This document shows, piece by piece, positions 52,837-61,982 of a stretch of DNA of 64,000 nt. The notes beneath the pieces were generated by a model, which saw nothing but the letters and a program-made list of their open reading frames with translations, did no database searches and was not told the origin of the DNA. The stretch's first letter is position 1, and each line of letters opens with the position of its first letter. The DNA is taken from NCBI GenBank assembly GCA_902809935.1, contig LR778134.1, positions 1,612,001-1,676,000 on the forward strand, written 5' to 3'. The translations under genes were made by a program, and so were the position numbers. The DNA is from Ruminococcaceae bacterium BL-4. GTDB taxonomy: Bacteria; Bacillota; Clostridia; Oscillospirales; Acutalibacteraceae.

Positions 52837-54114
52837 ATGATTAAAGCAATTGTAGGAGCTAACTGGGGCGACGAAGGAAAAGGTAAAATTACGGATGTGG
52901 AAGCTGCCAATTCCGATATTGTCATTCGCTTTCAGGGAGGCGCAAATGCAGGTCATACCATTATCAATGATTATGGAAAATTTGCACTGCATCAGCTTCC
53001 TTCCGGTGTGTTCTACGATCATATTACAAATGTGATCGGCAACGGAGTCGCTTTAAGTCCGGAACGGTTTGTAAAAGAAATTGCAGATTTGGAGTCTCGC
53101 GGAGTGCCAAAGCCACACATTGTAGTTTCCAACCGGGCACAGGTCGTAATGCCGTATCATATTTTGCAGGATACTTATGAGGAAGCACGTCTTGCCGGAA
53201 AATCTTATGGTTCTACAAAGTCCGGAATTGCTCCGTTCTATTCGGACAAATTTGCAAAAATCGGATTTCAGATCGCAGAACTTTATGGAGACGAAGCATC
53301 TTTAAAAGATCGCATTGAACGGATCGTTGCAATTAAGAATGCACTTTTTAAGAATTTATATCACAAACCGGAACTGACAGTAGAAGAAGTTTATGGTCAA
53401 CTGATGGAATATAAAGAAATGTTGAATCCCTATGTTGGAGATACATTTGAATTGCTGCATAAAGCGGTGGAAGAAAATAAAACAATTCTTTTGGAAGGCC
53501 AGCTTGGTTCTTTGAAAGATCCGGATTTCGGTATCTATCCGATGGTGACTTCTTCTAATACGCTGGCAGGATATGGAGCGATTGGTGCTGGACTTCCGCC
53601 TTATGAGATCAAAGATATCATTACGGTTGTCAAGGCTTATTCGAGCGCAGTAGGCGCAGGAGAATTTGTCAGTGAAATCTTTGGTGACGAAGCGGATGAA
53701 TTGCGCCATAGAGGCGGCGACGGCGGAGAATTTGGTGCCACTACCGGCAGACCTCGTCGTGTCGGCTGGCTGGATTTGGTCGCAACGCGTTATGGCGTTC
53801 GTGCTCAGTATGCCACAGAAGTTGCGTTTACTGTTCTGGATGTTTTGGGGTATTTGGATGAAATCCCGGTTTGTGTTGCTTATGAGTTGGATGGAAAACA
53901 GATCGATTATTTCCCACCGACGGCACAGTTAAAACGCTGCAAGCCGGTAATTAAAAAGCTGCCGGGTTGGAAGTGTGATATCCGGGGAATTAAGAAGTAT
54001 GAAGATTTGCCGGAGAATTGCCGCCGCTATATTGAATTTGCGGAAAAGGCTGTTGGGGTGCCATTTAAGATGATTTCCAACGGACCTTCGCGCAGCGATA
54101 TTATCTATCGTTAA
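52837..54114 (+). CDS. purA: Adenylosuccinate synthetase
   Basis: A 425-residue PurA. GANWGDEGKGKITD at the start is the GTP/IMP P-loop, followed by RFQGGANAGHTI with the catalytic His, SGIAPFYSDK, LEGQLGSLKDPDFG and GEFGATTGRPRRVGWLD. It converts IMP and aspartate to adenylosuccinate. ATG 52837 has GGCGGAG upstream. EGQLG here stands where many PurA have EGAQG, a modest deviation. Confidence 0.95.
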   Translation: MIKAIVGANWGDEGKGKITDVEAANSDIVIRFQGGANAGHTIINDYGKFALHQLPSGVFYDHITNVIGNGVALSPERFVKEIADLESRGVPKPHIVVSNRAQVVMPYHILQDTYEEARLAGKSYGSTKSGIAPFYSDKFAKIGFQIAELYGDEASLKDRIERIVAIKNALFKNLYHKPELTVEEVYGQLMEYKEMLNPYVGDTFELLHKAVEENKTILLEGQLGSLKDPDFGIYPMVTSSNTLAGYGAIGAGLPPYEIKDIITVVKAYSSAVGAGEFVSEIFGDEADELRHRGGDGGEFGATTGRPRRVGWLDLVATRYGVRAQYATEVAFTVLDVLGYLDEIPVCVAYELDGKQIDYFPPTAQLKRCKPVIKKLPGWKCDIRGIKKYEDLPENCRRYIEFAEKAVGVPFKMISNGPSRSDIIYR

Positions 54115-54130
54115 TGTGATCAAAAGCTAG

Positions 54131-54172
54131 GCGTCAGCATCAGATGTTTAAAAGGTGCTGGCGCTGCTTTGG
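54131..54172 (+). terminator. Hairpin between purA and glmS
   Basis: GCGTCAGCA (54131-54139) and TGCTGGCGC (54156-54164) pair with one G-U; the following tract is only moderately T-rich. No glmS ribozyme core was recognised in the 90-base gap. Confidence 0.5.
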
Positions 54173-54204
54173 TTCTTAGAAGTGTTTTGAAAGGAGTGAC
54201 CCTT

Positions 54205-56037
54205 ATGTGTGGGATCGTCGGATATATTGGAGATGATCAGGCGACACCGATTTTGTTGACCGGTCTTGAAAAACTGGAATATCGCGGATATGATTCAGCA
54301 GGTGTTGCGGTTTATAATGGAACGCACCTTCAAGTTGCGAAAACAAAGGGGCGTTTAAAAGTATTAGAGGAACTGATTCATGATGGAGTTGATGTCCCCG
54401 GAACGGTGGGAATTGGTCATACTCGTTGGGCAACTCATGGAGCTCCCAGTAATGTGAATGCACATCCACAGGTCAGCGGCTCTGGAAAATTTGCGGTCGT
54501 TCATAATGGGATTATTGAAAATTACATTTCTTTAAAAGAGTTTCTGATCGAAAAAGGTGCTAAATTTGTTTCTGAGACAGATACAGAAGTGGTTGCACAG
54601 CTTTTAGAGTATTATTACGAGGGCAGTGTGATTGATGCTCTGATCAAAGTGCTGAATCGGATAGAAGGAGCATATGCGCTGGGGATTATTTGTGAAGATG
54701 ATCCGGATCACCTTTATGCGGTGAGAAAAGATAGCCCTTTGATTATTGGCCTTGGAAATGGTGAGAATTATATCGCATCTGATGTACCGGCAATTCTCAA
54801 CCGTACCAGAGAAATTAATCGTCTGGAGGAAAATGAAATTGCGGTTTTGTCCCGTCAGGGCGTAGAAGTTTATAATACCAATAAAGAGCGGATCCCCAAA
54901 AAAGCAGAACATATTGATTGGGATATTTCTGCTGCGGAAAAAGGTGGATATGAACACTTTATGGCAAAAGAGATTATGGAACAGCCAAAAGCGATTCGTG
55001 ATACCGTTAAGCCCCGTATTAAAGAGGGGAAAATCGTTTTGGACGATGTAAAGCTTACCAAAAAGCAGCTGGAAGAATTTGATCGAATTTTTATCGTTGC
55101 ATGTGGAACTGCATATCATGTGGGCGTTGTTGCAAAGTATATCATGGAAAAGCATTTGCGTAAGCCGGTAGAGGTAGATGTCGCTTCCGAGTTTCGTTAT
55201 CGTACTCCGCTGATTGATGATAAGACTTTAGTCTTGGTGATTAGTCAGTCCGGCGAGACGGCAGATACGTTGGCTGCTTTGAGAGAGTCTAAAAAGTTAG
55301 GTGCCCGCACAATTTCCATTGTCAATGTAGTTGGCTCCTCCATTGCAAACGAGTCGGATGATGTACTTTATACTTGGGCAGGTCCGGAAATTGCAGTTGC
55401 TTCCACTAAGGCATATAGTACGCAGCTTGCCATGATTTATATGTTGACTATTTATATGGGCGATCTTTTAGGAACGATCGACGCTGTTCATTATCAATAT
55501 TATATCAACGAGCTCAAGGCGCTCCCTGAAAAAGTTCAGCAAATTTTGGAGCAAAAGAGCAAAATACAGTATCTTGCGAGTCGTGAATTCAATTCCAAGA
55601 ATGTCTTCTTTATTGGCAGAAATCTTGATTATGCAATGAGTCTGGAAGGCAGCTTAAAACTGAAGGAAATTTCTTATATCCATTCTGAAGCATATGCGGC
55701 CGGTGAGCTGAAGCATGGTCCAATCAGCTTGATTGAAGATGGGACACTTGTTATTGCATTGGCAACGCAGAATATTCTTTTTGACAAACTGATGAGCAAT
55801 GTAAAAGAGGTAAAAGCCCGCGGAGCTGTTGTGTGGGGATTGACTATAGAAGCAAATAAAGAGCGGATTAAGAAGGAACAGGTAGATTATGAATTTTGTG
55901 TCCCACAGGCCTGTGATATGATGCTGCCGTCGTTGGCGGTGATTCCTCTGCAGCTTTTCGCTTATTATGTAGCATCTTTAAAAGGCTGTGACATTGATAA
56001 ACCAAGGAATCTTGCAAAATCTGTAACGGTTGAATAA
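54205..56037 (+). CDS. glmS: Glutamine-fructose-6-phosphate aminotransferase
   Basis: A 610-residue GlmS. ATG 54205 is the true start (AAAGGAG upstream): it exposes Cys2 in MCGIVGYIG, the glutaminase nucleophile; the longer frame would bury it. HTRWATHGAPS and HNGIIENY follow, then two SIS isomerase domains (ACGTAYHVG, ISQSGETADT, SEAYAAGELKHGPISLIE) and the C-terminal KPRNLAKSVTVE. It makes glucosamine-6-phosphate for cell-wall synthesis. Confidence 0.96.
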   Translation: MCGIVGYIGDDQATPILLTGLEKLEYRGYDSAGVAVYNGTHLQVAKTKGRLKVLEELIHDGVDVPGTVGIGHTRWATHGAPSNVNAHPQVSGSGKFAVVHNGIIENYISLKEFLIEKGAKFVSETDTEVVAQLLEYYYEGSVIDALIKVLNRIEGAYALGIICEDDPDHLYAVRKDSPLIIGLGNGENYIASDVPAILNRTREINRLEENEIAVLSRQGVEVYNTNKERIPKKAEHIDWDISAAEKGGYEHFMAKEIMEQPKAIRDTVKPRIKEGKIVLDDVKLTKKQLEEFDRIFIVACGTAYHVGVVAKYIMEKHLRKPVEVDVASEFRYRTPLIDDKTLVLVISQSGETADTLAALRESKKLGARTISIVNVVGSSIANESDDVLYTWAGPEIAVASTKAYSTQLAMIYMLTIYMGDLLGTIDAVHYQYYINELKALPEKVQQILEQKSKIQYLASREFNSKNVFFIGRNLDYAMSLEGSLKLKEISYIHSEAYAAGELKHGPISLIEDGTLVIALATQNILFDKLMSNVKEVKARGAVVWGLTIEANKERIKKEQVDYEFCVPQACDMMLPSLAVIPLQLFAYYVASLKGCDIDKPRNLAKSVTVE

Positions 56038-56085
56038 ATTCCGACCGCTTGAAAGTTCGTCGGATTTCCGATGGGGGAAAAATAG

Positions 56086-57624
56086 ATGTTAAGAAAAGAA
56101 AAAATTCTGGTTTTGGATTTTGGCGGTCAGTATTGTCAGCTGATTGCCCGACGTGTTCGTGAATGTAATGTGTATTGTGAGATAAAATCTTATAAGACCT
56201 CACTTAAAACGATTCAAGAAGCAGGGTATTGCGGAATCATTTTTACTGGAGGTGCCAACAGTGTTTATGGCGAAGATTCTCCCTCTTGTGATCCTCAGAT
56301 TTTTCAACTGGGAATTCCAGTTTTAGGAATCTGCTACGGAGCTCAGTTAATGGCCTACTTGCTTGGCGGAAAAGTCTGCAAGAGTGAAGTACGTGAATAT
56401 GGTCATACCGAATTTACGCATGAAAAAAGCACTGTTCTTTTCCGTGATGTTCCTGAAAAATCGGTTTGCTGGATGAGTCATACCGATTATATTGCTGCAG
56501 TGCCGAAAGGATTTTCTGTTACAGCGAAAAGTGTACATTGCCCGGTAGCGGCGATGGAAGAGCCGGAAAAGAATCTTTATGCGGTTCAGATGCATCCGGA
56601 AGTGCAGCACACCGAATATGGACAGCAGATTTTGAAAAATTTCCTTTATGGAGTGTGTAAGTGCAATGGCGATTGGGTGATGAGCTCTTTTGTCGAAGAA
56701 GCAGTTGCTTCCATTCGTGCGCAAGTAGGGGATAAGAAAGTTGTCTGCGGACTTTCCGGTGGAGTAGATAGCAGTGTTGCCGCAGTTTTGGTACACAAAG
56801 CAATCGGAAAGAATTTGACTTGCATTTTTGTGGATCACGGAATGATGCGGAAAAATGAAGGCGATGAGGTTGAACAGGTTTTTCGCAAGCAATTTGACAT
56901 CAATTTAATTCGTGTGAATGCTGGAGAACAGTTTTTAAGTCGTCTTAAAGGGGTCACGGAGCCGGAAAAAAAGCGAAAAATTATCGGAGAAGGTTTTATT
57001 CGTGTTTTCGAAGAGGAAGCTAAAAAACTTGGGAAAGTCGAATTCCTCTGTCAGGGAACGATTTATCCCGATGTTGTAGAAAGTGGAACCGGAAACGCAG
57101 CAGTCATTAAGAGTCATCATAATGTAGGTGGCCTTCCAAAAGATGTCGGGTTCGAAGGACTGGTTGAACCTCTGCGTGATCTATTTAAAGACGAGGTACG
57201 CAAAGTTGGTACAGAACTTGGAATTCCGGATTTTCTCGTTTGGCGGCAGCCATTCCCGGGACCAGGGCTTGGAATTCGAATTCTCGGAGAAGTTACAGAA
57301 GAAAAGGTGAAGCTTTTGCAGGAAGCAGACGCAATTTTTCGGGAAGAAATCGCAAATGCGGGGCTTGACCGGTCGATCAATCAGTATTTTGCAGTTCTTA
57401 CCGGTATCCGTAGTGTAGGCGTTATGGGAGATGGAAGAACTTATTCCAATACGATTGCATTGCGGGGAGTAACGACTTCTGACTTCATGACCGCAGAGTG
57501 GGCACGAATTCCGTACGATCTTCTAGAAAAGGTTTCCAGTAGAATTATTAATGAAGTACCAAATGTGAATCGTATCGTCTACGATATTACTTCAAAGCCG
57601 CCCGCTACCATCGAGTGGGAATGA
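56086..57624 (+). CDS. guaA: GMP synthase (glutamine-hydrolysing)
   Basis: A 512-residue GuaA: class I glutaminase ([15 protein letters not shown] nucleophile, [11 protein letters not shown]), ATP-pyrophosphatase P-loop [14 protein letters not shown] and the C-terminal dimer domain ending PPATIEWE, the normal terminus. It converts XMP to GMP. Start ATG 56086 with GGGGGAAA. A mobile element begins at its 3' end, a known integration hotspot; the coding sequence is intact, as expected if the element restores the last codons. Confidence 0.96.
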   Translation: MLRKEKILVLDFGGQYCQLIARRVRECNVYCEIKSYKTSLKTIQEAGYCGIIFTGGANSVYGEDSPSCDPQIFQLGIPVLGICYGAQLMAYLLGGKVCKSEVREYGHTEFTHEKSTVLFRDVPEKSVCWMSHTDYIAAVPKGFSVTAKSVHCPVAAMEEPEKNLYAVQMHPEVQHTEYGQQILKNFLYGVCKCNGDWVMSSFVEEAVASIRAQVGDKKVVCGLSGGVDSSVAAVLVHKAIGKNLTCIFVDHGMMRKNEGDEVEQVFRKQFDINLIRVNAGEQFLSRLKGVTEPEKKRKIIGEGFIRVFEEEAKKLGKVEFLCQGTIYPDVVESGTGNAAVIKSHHNVGGLPKDVGFEGLVEPLRDLFKDEVRKVGTELGIPDFLVWRQPFPGPGLGIRILGEVTEEKVKLLQEADAIFREEIANAGLDRSINQYFAVLTGIRSVGVMGDGRTYSNTIALRGVTTSDFMTAEWARIPYDLLEKVSSRIINEVPNVNRIVYDITSKPPATIEWE

Positions 57625-57640
57625 TTTGAGAGAGCCGACA

Positions 57641-57701
57641 AAGCCAGTAGTTATGCGGGCTTGCTAGCTATCATAGTTCCCAATGGCAACGTTTTGGCAA
57701 C
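57641..57701 (+). other. Putative attachment-site flank of the guaA-integrated element
   Basis: Just after the guaA stop lie an AAGCC/GGCTT hairpin (57641-57662, with TTATGCGGGCTT) and direct repeats TGGCAAC at 57684-57690 and 57695-57701 with an 11-base period, a layout like integrase arm sites. The exact core cannot be set without the other element end, outside the window. Confidence 0.5.
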
Positions 57702-57720
57702 ACTGATTCCAAGATTCATA

Positions 57721-57766
57721 AAAAGAGCTAACTGATTTTAACCGATCAGTTAGCTCTTTTTTTGTA
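57721..57766. terminator. Strong terminator between guaA and the element
   Basis: Sixteen-base perfect arms AAAAGAGCTAACTGAT (57721-57736) and ATCAGTTAGCTCTTTT (57745-57760), then more T. Confidence 0.9.
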
Positions 57767-57787
57767 CGAAGCTAAAATTTTGAAAGT

Positions 57788-58018
57788 TTAATTCTCAGCA
57801 TGTACTGCTTTATCAAGAAAGAAGTCGGCATCGCTTGGACGTAGATCCCAGTATTTGATTAATAGTTCCTTGATTTTTTCTCTTTCCACTTTTGCTTCCA
57901 ACATCGCAGATGCTGCTTTTAATATGTTTTTACCTGTGGATTCAAATATACCTTCATCAATTTGTCCTTGGCGAACCGCTCGATTATGAGCCTGAAATTC
58001 TTGTAACCAATTTGCCAT
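57788..58018 (-). CDS. Small hypothetical protein of the element's repressor operon
   Basis: A 76-residue acidic protein (MANWLQEFQAHNRAVRQG... WDLRPSDADFFLDKAV). No family recognised. ATG 58018 has AAGGAGG, and it lies 15 bases after the XRE regulator on the same strand, so the two form an operon. Predicted mostly helical. A partner or modulator of the repressor is possible but unproven. Confidence 0.7.
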   Translation of the reverse strand: MANWLQEFQAHNRAVRQGQIDEGIFESTGKNILKAASAMLEAKVEREKIKELLIKYWDLRPSDADFFLDKAVHAEN

Positions 58019-58032
58019 ATGAGCCTCCTTAA

Positions 58033-58563
58033 TTAGTCTTTTTTCTCTTCATTGAATGTCTCCACCAGCATATTGCTTAGTTCCTGAGACGGAACAACTT
58101 TATGCCAATGCCCGGAGGTATCAAATTCAGGATAGTGATAACGCCACTTATCATATTCCTCTTTGGTGATTTCTCCGTTTCTCAGCTTTTCCGCCTGCTT
58201 TTGCCACGCATTGAGCATATCAAACATATTGACGTAATTTACGCCCGTTGACTTGTCGAGGGTCAGACACAATTCACCGTCAATCCGATTGATCTTGAGA
58301 CCGTACAAATCTTCTATTGTGAAAAGAGTGTGCATCAGACCAATGTATGAATCAATTTCAGGGACATTTAAAGCTCGCGGCGACACATCCAGTGCCTCGG
58401 CTAGGGCATTGACAAGATTCTCTTTTGGCGTTCTGGTGCCGGATTCGTATTGCGCCATGCGCACATCGGCGCTCCTTTTATCTAGGCCGACTTTCATCCC
58501 CAGCATTTTCTGCGTCATTCCGCGAAGGTTTCGGATAAATCGAATTCGTTCACCGATAGCCAT
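58033..58563 (-). CDS. XRE-family repressor of the integrative element
   Basis: A 176-residue protein with a Cro/CI-type helix-turn-helix at residues about 6-62 (IRFIRNLRGMTQKMLGMKVG... ALDVSPRALNVP) and a C-terminal helical region of about 100 residues (WQKQAEKLRNGEITKEEYDKW). It is divergent from the excisionase-integrase genes, with promoters facing both ways between them, the classic arrangement of an element's immunity repressor. ATG 58563 has a weak GGGATAG site. Confidence 0.85.
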   Translation of the reverse strand: MAIGERIRFIRNLRGMTQKMLGMKVGLDKRSADVRMAQYESGTRTPKENLVNALAEALDVSPRALNVPEIDSYIGLMHTLFTIEDLYGLKINRIDGELCLTLDKSTGVNYVNMFDMLNAWQKQAEKLRNGEITKEEYDKWRYHYPEFDTSGHWHKVVPSQELSNMLVETFNEEKKD

Positions 58564-58607
58564 AACCGTCTATCCCCTGTTCTGTGTAAGATTGAACCTG
58601 TGAATTC

Positions 58608-58637
58608 ATTATAGCTTATTTGTTTAAGAATCGTCAA
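58608..58637 (-). promoter_or_regulatory. Promoter of the XRE repressor operon
   Basis: TTGACG (58632-58637), 18-base spacer, TATAAT (58608-58613) on the minus strand. Confidence 0.75.
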
Positions 58638-58680
58638 GATAAATTAAACAAAAAAGCTAAATATTCTGGAGGTAAAGTCA

Positions 58681-58709
58681 TTGACACAAGCATATATGCT
58701 TAGTATAAT
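58681..58709 (+). promoter_or_regulatory. Excision/mobilisation promoter with operator in its spacer
   Basis: TTGACA (58681-58686), 17-base spacer, TATAAT (58704-58709): full consensus. The spacer holds a perfect 14-base palindrome AAGCATATATGCTT (58688-58701), so a bound dimer would block polymerase. The XRE repressor 120 bases away is the likely ligand. Confidence 0.75.
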
Positions 58710-58749
58710 AAAAATAGTTAAGCAAAATAGTTTAATTATTGAAAAATTA

Positions 58750-58893
58750 ATGATCGTCCAAACAGATACCTTTCGGGGAAGCAGGCCAAGACCTTTTGAT
58801 GACATAAGCGAGCCTGCCAAGGAGGAAAAAACGGCACAGCGCCCAACAAGGTTGCCTGCCAGGAAAATGCGCGGGGAGAACGACGTAACTTAG
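58750..58893 (+). CDS. Possible small leader protein
   Basis: A 47-codon frame (MIVQTDTFRGSRPRPFDD... RKMRGENDVT) between the element promoter and the excisionase, ending in TAG. Basic and proline-rich, no family recognised and no good ribosome site at ATG 58750; the frame extends upstream to TTG 58681. GC content matches the coding genes that follow. May be a short element protein or untranslated leader. Confidence 0.35.
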   Translation: MIVQTDTFRGSRPRPFDDISEPAKEEKTAQRPTRLPARKMRGENDVT

Positions 58894-58914
58894 GAAACGA
58901 AAGGAGAGGCTTTT

Positions 58915-59109
58915 ATGAGCAATTTCTTTATGGGAGTGGACGAGGTGGCAACGGAGCTGGAGGTGTCGAAATCCTTTGCCTACAAAATTATGCGTGAACT
59001 CAATGTCGAGCTGAAAAAGAAGGGGTATCTGACCGTTTCCGGCAAAGTCAGCCGAAAGTATTTTTTGGAAAAGCTGTGCTACGGTGAATCCAAAAACCAA
59101 AAGGAGTGA
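58915..59109 (+). CDS. Excisionase-like small DNA-binding protein
   Basis: A 64-residue MerR/Xis-like helix-turn-helix protein: FMGVDEVATELEVSKSFAYKIMRELN, then a basic wing (KGYLTVSGKVSRKYFLEKL). ATG 58915 has AAAGGAGAGG. It precedes and overlaps or abuts the integrase start, as excisionases of Gram-positive integrative elements usually do, and probably directs excision. Confidence 0.8.
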   Translation: MSNFFMGVDEVATELEVSKSFAYKIMRELNVELKKKGYLTVSGKVSRKYFLEKLCYGESKNQKE

Positions 59110-59114
59110 TACAG

Positions 59115-60218
59115 GTGGCTGCTTATAAAGAGCCCCAAACAAGCACATGGCGTATTGTTTACCGCTATACCAACTGGAAAGGAGAACGGAAACAGACCCA
59201 GAAACGTGGGTTCCCAACCAAAAGAGAGGCCCTTGCGTGGGAACGCGAACAGCTCCAGAAGGTTAAAGCCGATCTGGACATGACATTTGAAAGTTTCGTG
59301 ACGGTTTACACAGAGGATATGCAAAACCGGATGAAGGAAAATACCTGGGCAACCAAGGAACATATCATCCGTACAAAACTGGTTCCATTCTTCGGGAAGC
59401 GGAAAATGAGTGAAATCCAGCCGAAAGAAATTATCGCCTAGCAAAATACCATGATCCGATATCGGGACGAGCATGGCAAGCCTTATTCGCCGGTTTATCT
59501 GAAAACACTCCACAATCAGCTCAGCTGCCTTTTCAATCATGCGGTGAAATATTACGGGCTTTCTCAAAATCCGGCAGCCAAGGTTGGGAACATGGGTAAG
59601 GCGAAAAACCGGGAAATGCAGTTCTGGACAAAAGACGAATATCTGAAATTTGCCGATGCCATGATGGAAAAGCCAATGTCTTACTATGCGTTTGAAATGC
59701 TGTACTGGTGCGGAATCCGGGAAGGTGAGCTGCTGGCTTTGACACCCGCCGACTTCGATTTCAAGAAGAATATGCTTTCCATCACAAAATCCTATCAGCG
59801 GCTGAAGGGCAAGGACTTGATTACGACGCCGAAGACGCCGAAAAGCAACCGGGTGATTAAGATGCCACAGTTTTTGAGTAATGAAATGCAGGATTTTTGC
59901 AAGACTTTATATGGGATTCAGCCGACAGACCGGATTTTTACCGTCACGAAATATTACCTTCATCATGAAATGAAACGGGGCGCGGAGGCTGCCGGAGTAA
60001 AACGTATCCGAATCCACGATTTGAGACATTCACACGTATCATTATTGATTGAAATGGGATTTTCCGCTGTTGCTATCGCCGATCGGCTCGGCCATGAGAG
60101 TATTGAAATTACATATAATTACGCCCATCTGTTTCCATCCGAGCAGAAAGAAATGGCGGATAAGCTGGATATTGAGCGTACTGGAAGGAGTGCTAAAGAT
60201 GTCCCTGAAAAATCGTGA
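59115..60218 (+). pseudogene. Tyrosine integrase interrupted by an in-frame amber codon
   Basis: A 367-codon frame: AP2-like N-terminal domain (TWRIVYRYTNWKGERKQTQKR), SAM-like core-binding domain, and a catalytic domain with all residues (GIREGE, HDLRHSH, LGHESIEITYNY). TAG at 59439-59441 splits it after KEIIA; reading continues QNTMIRYRDE in the same frame. Related integrases commonly have Trp here, so a TGG to TAG change is likely. The downstream ATG 59451 has no ribosome site. GTG 59115 after AAGGAGTG is the probable start (59106 is alternative). Without readthrough the element cannot excise by itself. Confidence 0.82.
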
Positions 60219-60525
60219 TGAAAAGGGTCGCTGGAGAAATAAGACCGTGGCGTTTAGGGTTTCGCCGGAGGAGGACGAGCAGATTGAAATAGATGTCCGA
60301 CTTTCCGGCCTAACCAAACAGGACTATATCATCCGGCGGCTGCAAAACCGCGATGTTGTGGTAGTTGGAAACCCGAGAGTTTATAAGGCGCTACGCAATC
60401 AGCTCGCCGCTACGCTTGCAGAATTACAGCGCATTGATTCCGGCAACTCGGTAGATGATGAGTTGCTTGAAACCATCAAGCTCATCGTCGTTACAATGAA
60501 TGGCATGAAGGAGGAATGCAAATGA
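60199..60525 (+). CDS. MobC-like mobilisation protein
   Basis: A 108-residue protein starting at ATG 60199 (GGAAGGAG upstream) and overlapping the integrase end. KTVAFRVSPEEDEQIEIDVRLSGLTKQDYIIRRLQNRD resembles the ribbon-helix-helix part of MobC/relaxosome accessory proteins. It would bind near oriT and help the relaxase. Stop overlaps the RepA-like gene (ATGA at 60522-60525). Confidence 0.75.
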   Translation: MSLKNRDEKGRWRNKTVAFRVSPEEDEQIEIDVRLSGLTKQDYIIRRLQNRDVVVVGNPRVYKALRNQLAATLAELQRIDSGNSVDDELLETIKLIVVTMNGMKEECK

Positions 60526-61670
60526 TCCAAGCCAAAGAGAAAACGACCGCCCTTATCTCGCCTGTTGGCGCAGGCGAGGGACAGCCGTTCCAGAAAAACA
60601 TTGTTTCAAGTATATCAGATAGGCCGGAGAAAAGCAATGATCCGGATGATAGTTTTCTGGCGATGCAGCGCGAAATGTACCGAATGTCCGACCCAACCTA
60701 TCTGCGCACCGTCACCATGAATGAGCTTTATGAAACGGTATATCCGAGCAGGCCGCCGCTGATTAACGGACTGCTCTATCCGGGCACATACCTGTTTGTG
60801 GGCGCGCCGAAACTCGGCAAGAGTTTTTTTATGGCACAGCTTGCTTACCACATCAGCACGGGACTTCCGCTCTGGAATTTTACCGTTAAACAGGGCACGG
60901 TGCTATATCTGGCGCTTGAGGATGATTATAAACGGCTGCAGGAGCGTTTGTTCCGGATGTTCGGCACAGACAGCGCGGAGAATCTCTACTTTTCCATTTC
61001 CGCCAAGCAGCTCGGAAACGGTCTGGAAGAACAGCTTCAGAGATTCACACAAGAGCACGCCGGGACGAATCTGATTATTATTGACACGTTACAGAAAATC
61101 CGGGAGATTTGCGGAGATTCTTATAGCTACGCGAACGACTATGAAATTATCACGAGGTTGAAACAGTTTGCAAACGATTCCGGCATTTGCCTGCTGTTAG
61201 TACACCATACCCGGAAGCAGCGGGCAGATGATCAATTCGATATGATTTCCGGCACCAATGGCTTGCTTGGCGCGGCAGACGGTGCTTTTCTATTGCAAAA
61301 GGAAAAGCGCACGAGTAACGACGCAACGCTGGATATATCCGGACGTGACCAGCAGGATCAGCGTCTGTATCTTAAACGTGATCCGGAGACGTTGGCATGG
61401 CTACTGGAAAAAGCCGAAACGGAATTGTGGCGGGAACCGCCCGATCCCATACTGGAAGCAGTAGCTTCAGTTGTTTCGGAAGCACAGCCGGTCTGGAATG
61501 GGTGTCCAACCGAGCTTGTCAATCGGCTTGGTCTGGATATGAAACCGAATGCGTTGACCTTACGTCTGAATGTGAAAGCCGAGCGGTTGCTCCAAGAGCA
61601 TGGAATTCGTTATGAAAGTAGCCGGACCCATTCAGGCCGAAATATTTGTCTTACATTAGAAATAAGATAA
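60522..61670 (+). CDS. RepA-like hexameric ATPase (RecA fold)
   Basis: A 382-residue protein. FVGAPKLGKSFF is Walker A, LIIIDTLQKIRE Walker B, LLVHHTRKQ a RecA/RepA-type motif 3, and GTNGLLGAADGAFLL follows; the C-terminal 80 residues look like a winged helix. It belongs to the RSF1010 RepA/KaiC-like AAA family found on mobilizable elements, where it may unwind the origin. ATG 60522 is translationally coupled to the MobC-like gene. The iteron region begins 4 bases after its stop. Confidence 0.82.
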   Translation: MIQAKEKTTALISPVGAGEGQPFQKNIVSSISDRPEKSNDPDDSFLAMQREMYRMSDPTYLRTVTMNELYETVYPSRPPLINGLLYPGTYLFVGAPKLGKSFFMAQLAYHISTGLPLWNFTVKQGTVLYLALEDDYKRLQERLFRMFGTDSAENLYFSISAKQLGNGLEEQLQRFTQEHAGTNLIIIDTLQKIREICGDSYSYANDYEIITRLKQFANDSGICLLLVHHTRKQRADDQFDMISGTNGLLGAADGAFLLQKEKRTSNDATLDISGRDQQDQRLYLKRDPETLAWLLEKAETELWREPPDPILEAVASVVSEAQPVWNGCPTELVNRLGLDMKPNALTLRLNVKAERLLQEHGIRYESSRTHSGRNICLTLEIR

Positions 61671-61673
61671 AGC

Positions 61674-61755
61674 GTGACGATGGTGACGGCCGTGACGGTA
61701 TTACATATAGCGGGCCCGGTATTCCAAACATCGACACCATCGTCACGGCCGTCAC
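61674..61755. repeat. Two inverted sets of three 9-base iterons
   Basis: Set 1 on the plus strand: GTGACGATG, GTGACGGCC, GTGACGGTA (61674-61700). Set 2 on the minus strand: GTGACGGCC, GTGACGATG, GTGTCGATG (61755-61729). The sets face each other across 28 bases centred on GGGCCC. Iterons beside a RepA-like ATPase suggest a replication origin or relaxosome site. Confidence 0.7.
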
Positions 61756-61809
61756 GGAAAGTTTGGGGTGAGTGCAGGGTGCTCTTTTCAAAGGGCATCC
61801 CTGCTGGGG

Positions 61810-61934
61810 CGCTGTCCGTAGACAGCGGGGCAAAGCCCCAGCCGCCATAGGCGGCTTTCCACCCCGTAGGGCGCAAAGGCACTTTTGATGCGAAGTGTCA
61901 AAAGTGCCTTTGCGTTACTTTTGTCAAAAGTAAC
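61810..61934. other. Cluster of inverted repeats, candidate oriT
   Basis: Four perfect inverted repeats: CGCTGTC/GACAGCG (61810-61827), AGCCGCC/GGCGGCT (61840-61856), a 17-base arm pair CGCAAAGGCACTTTTGA with its complement (61872-61888, 61898-61914), and GTTACTTTTG/CAAAAGTAAC (61914-61934). They end 49 bases before the relaxase start, the usual place of oriT. Confidence 0.65.
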
Positions 61935-61982
61935 AAAACCCCGTATTCGCCAAATACTAGCCGACGAAAGAAAGGAGAGCCC

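Noticed and set aside
54115-54204. glmS ribozyme upstream of glmS
   Set aside because: The gap is only 90 bases and the ribozyme core was not recognised.
61610-61882. Minus-strand frame across the iterons and hairpins
   Set aside because: It overlaps the repeat-rich origin and the end of the RepA-like gene, has low-complexity content and no ribosome site.
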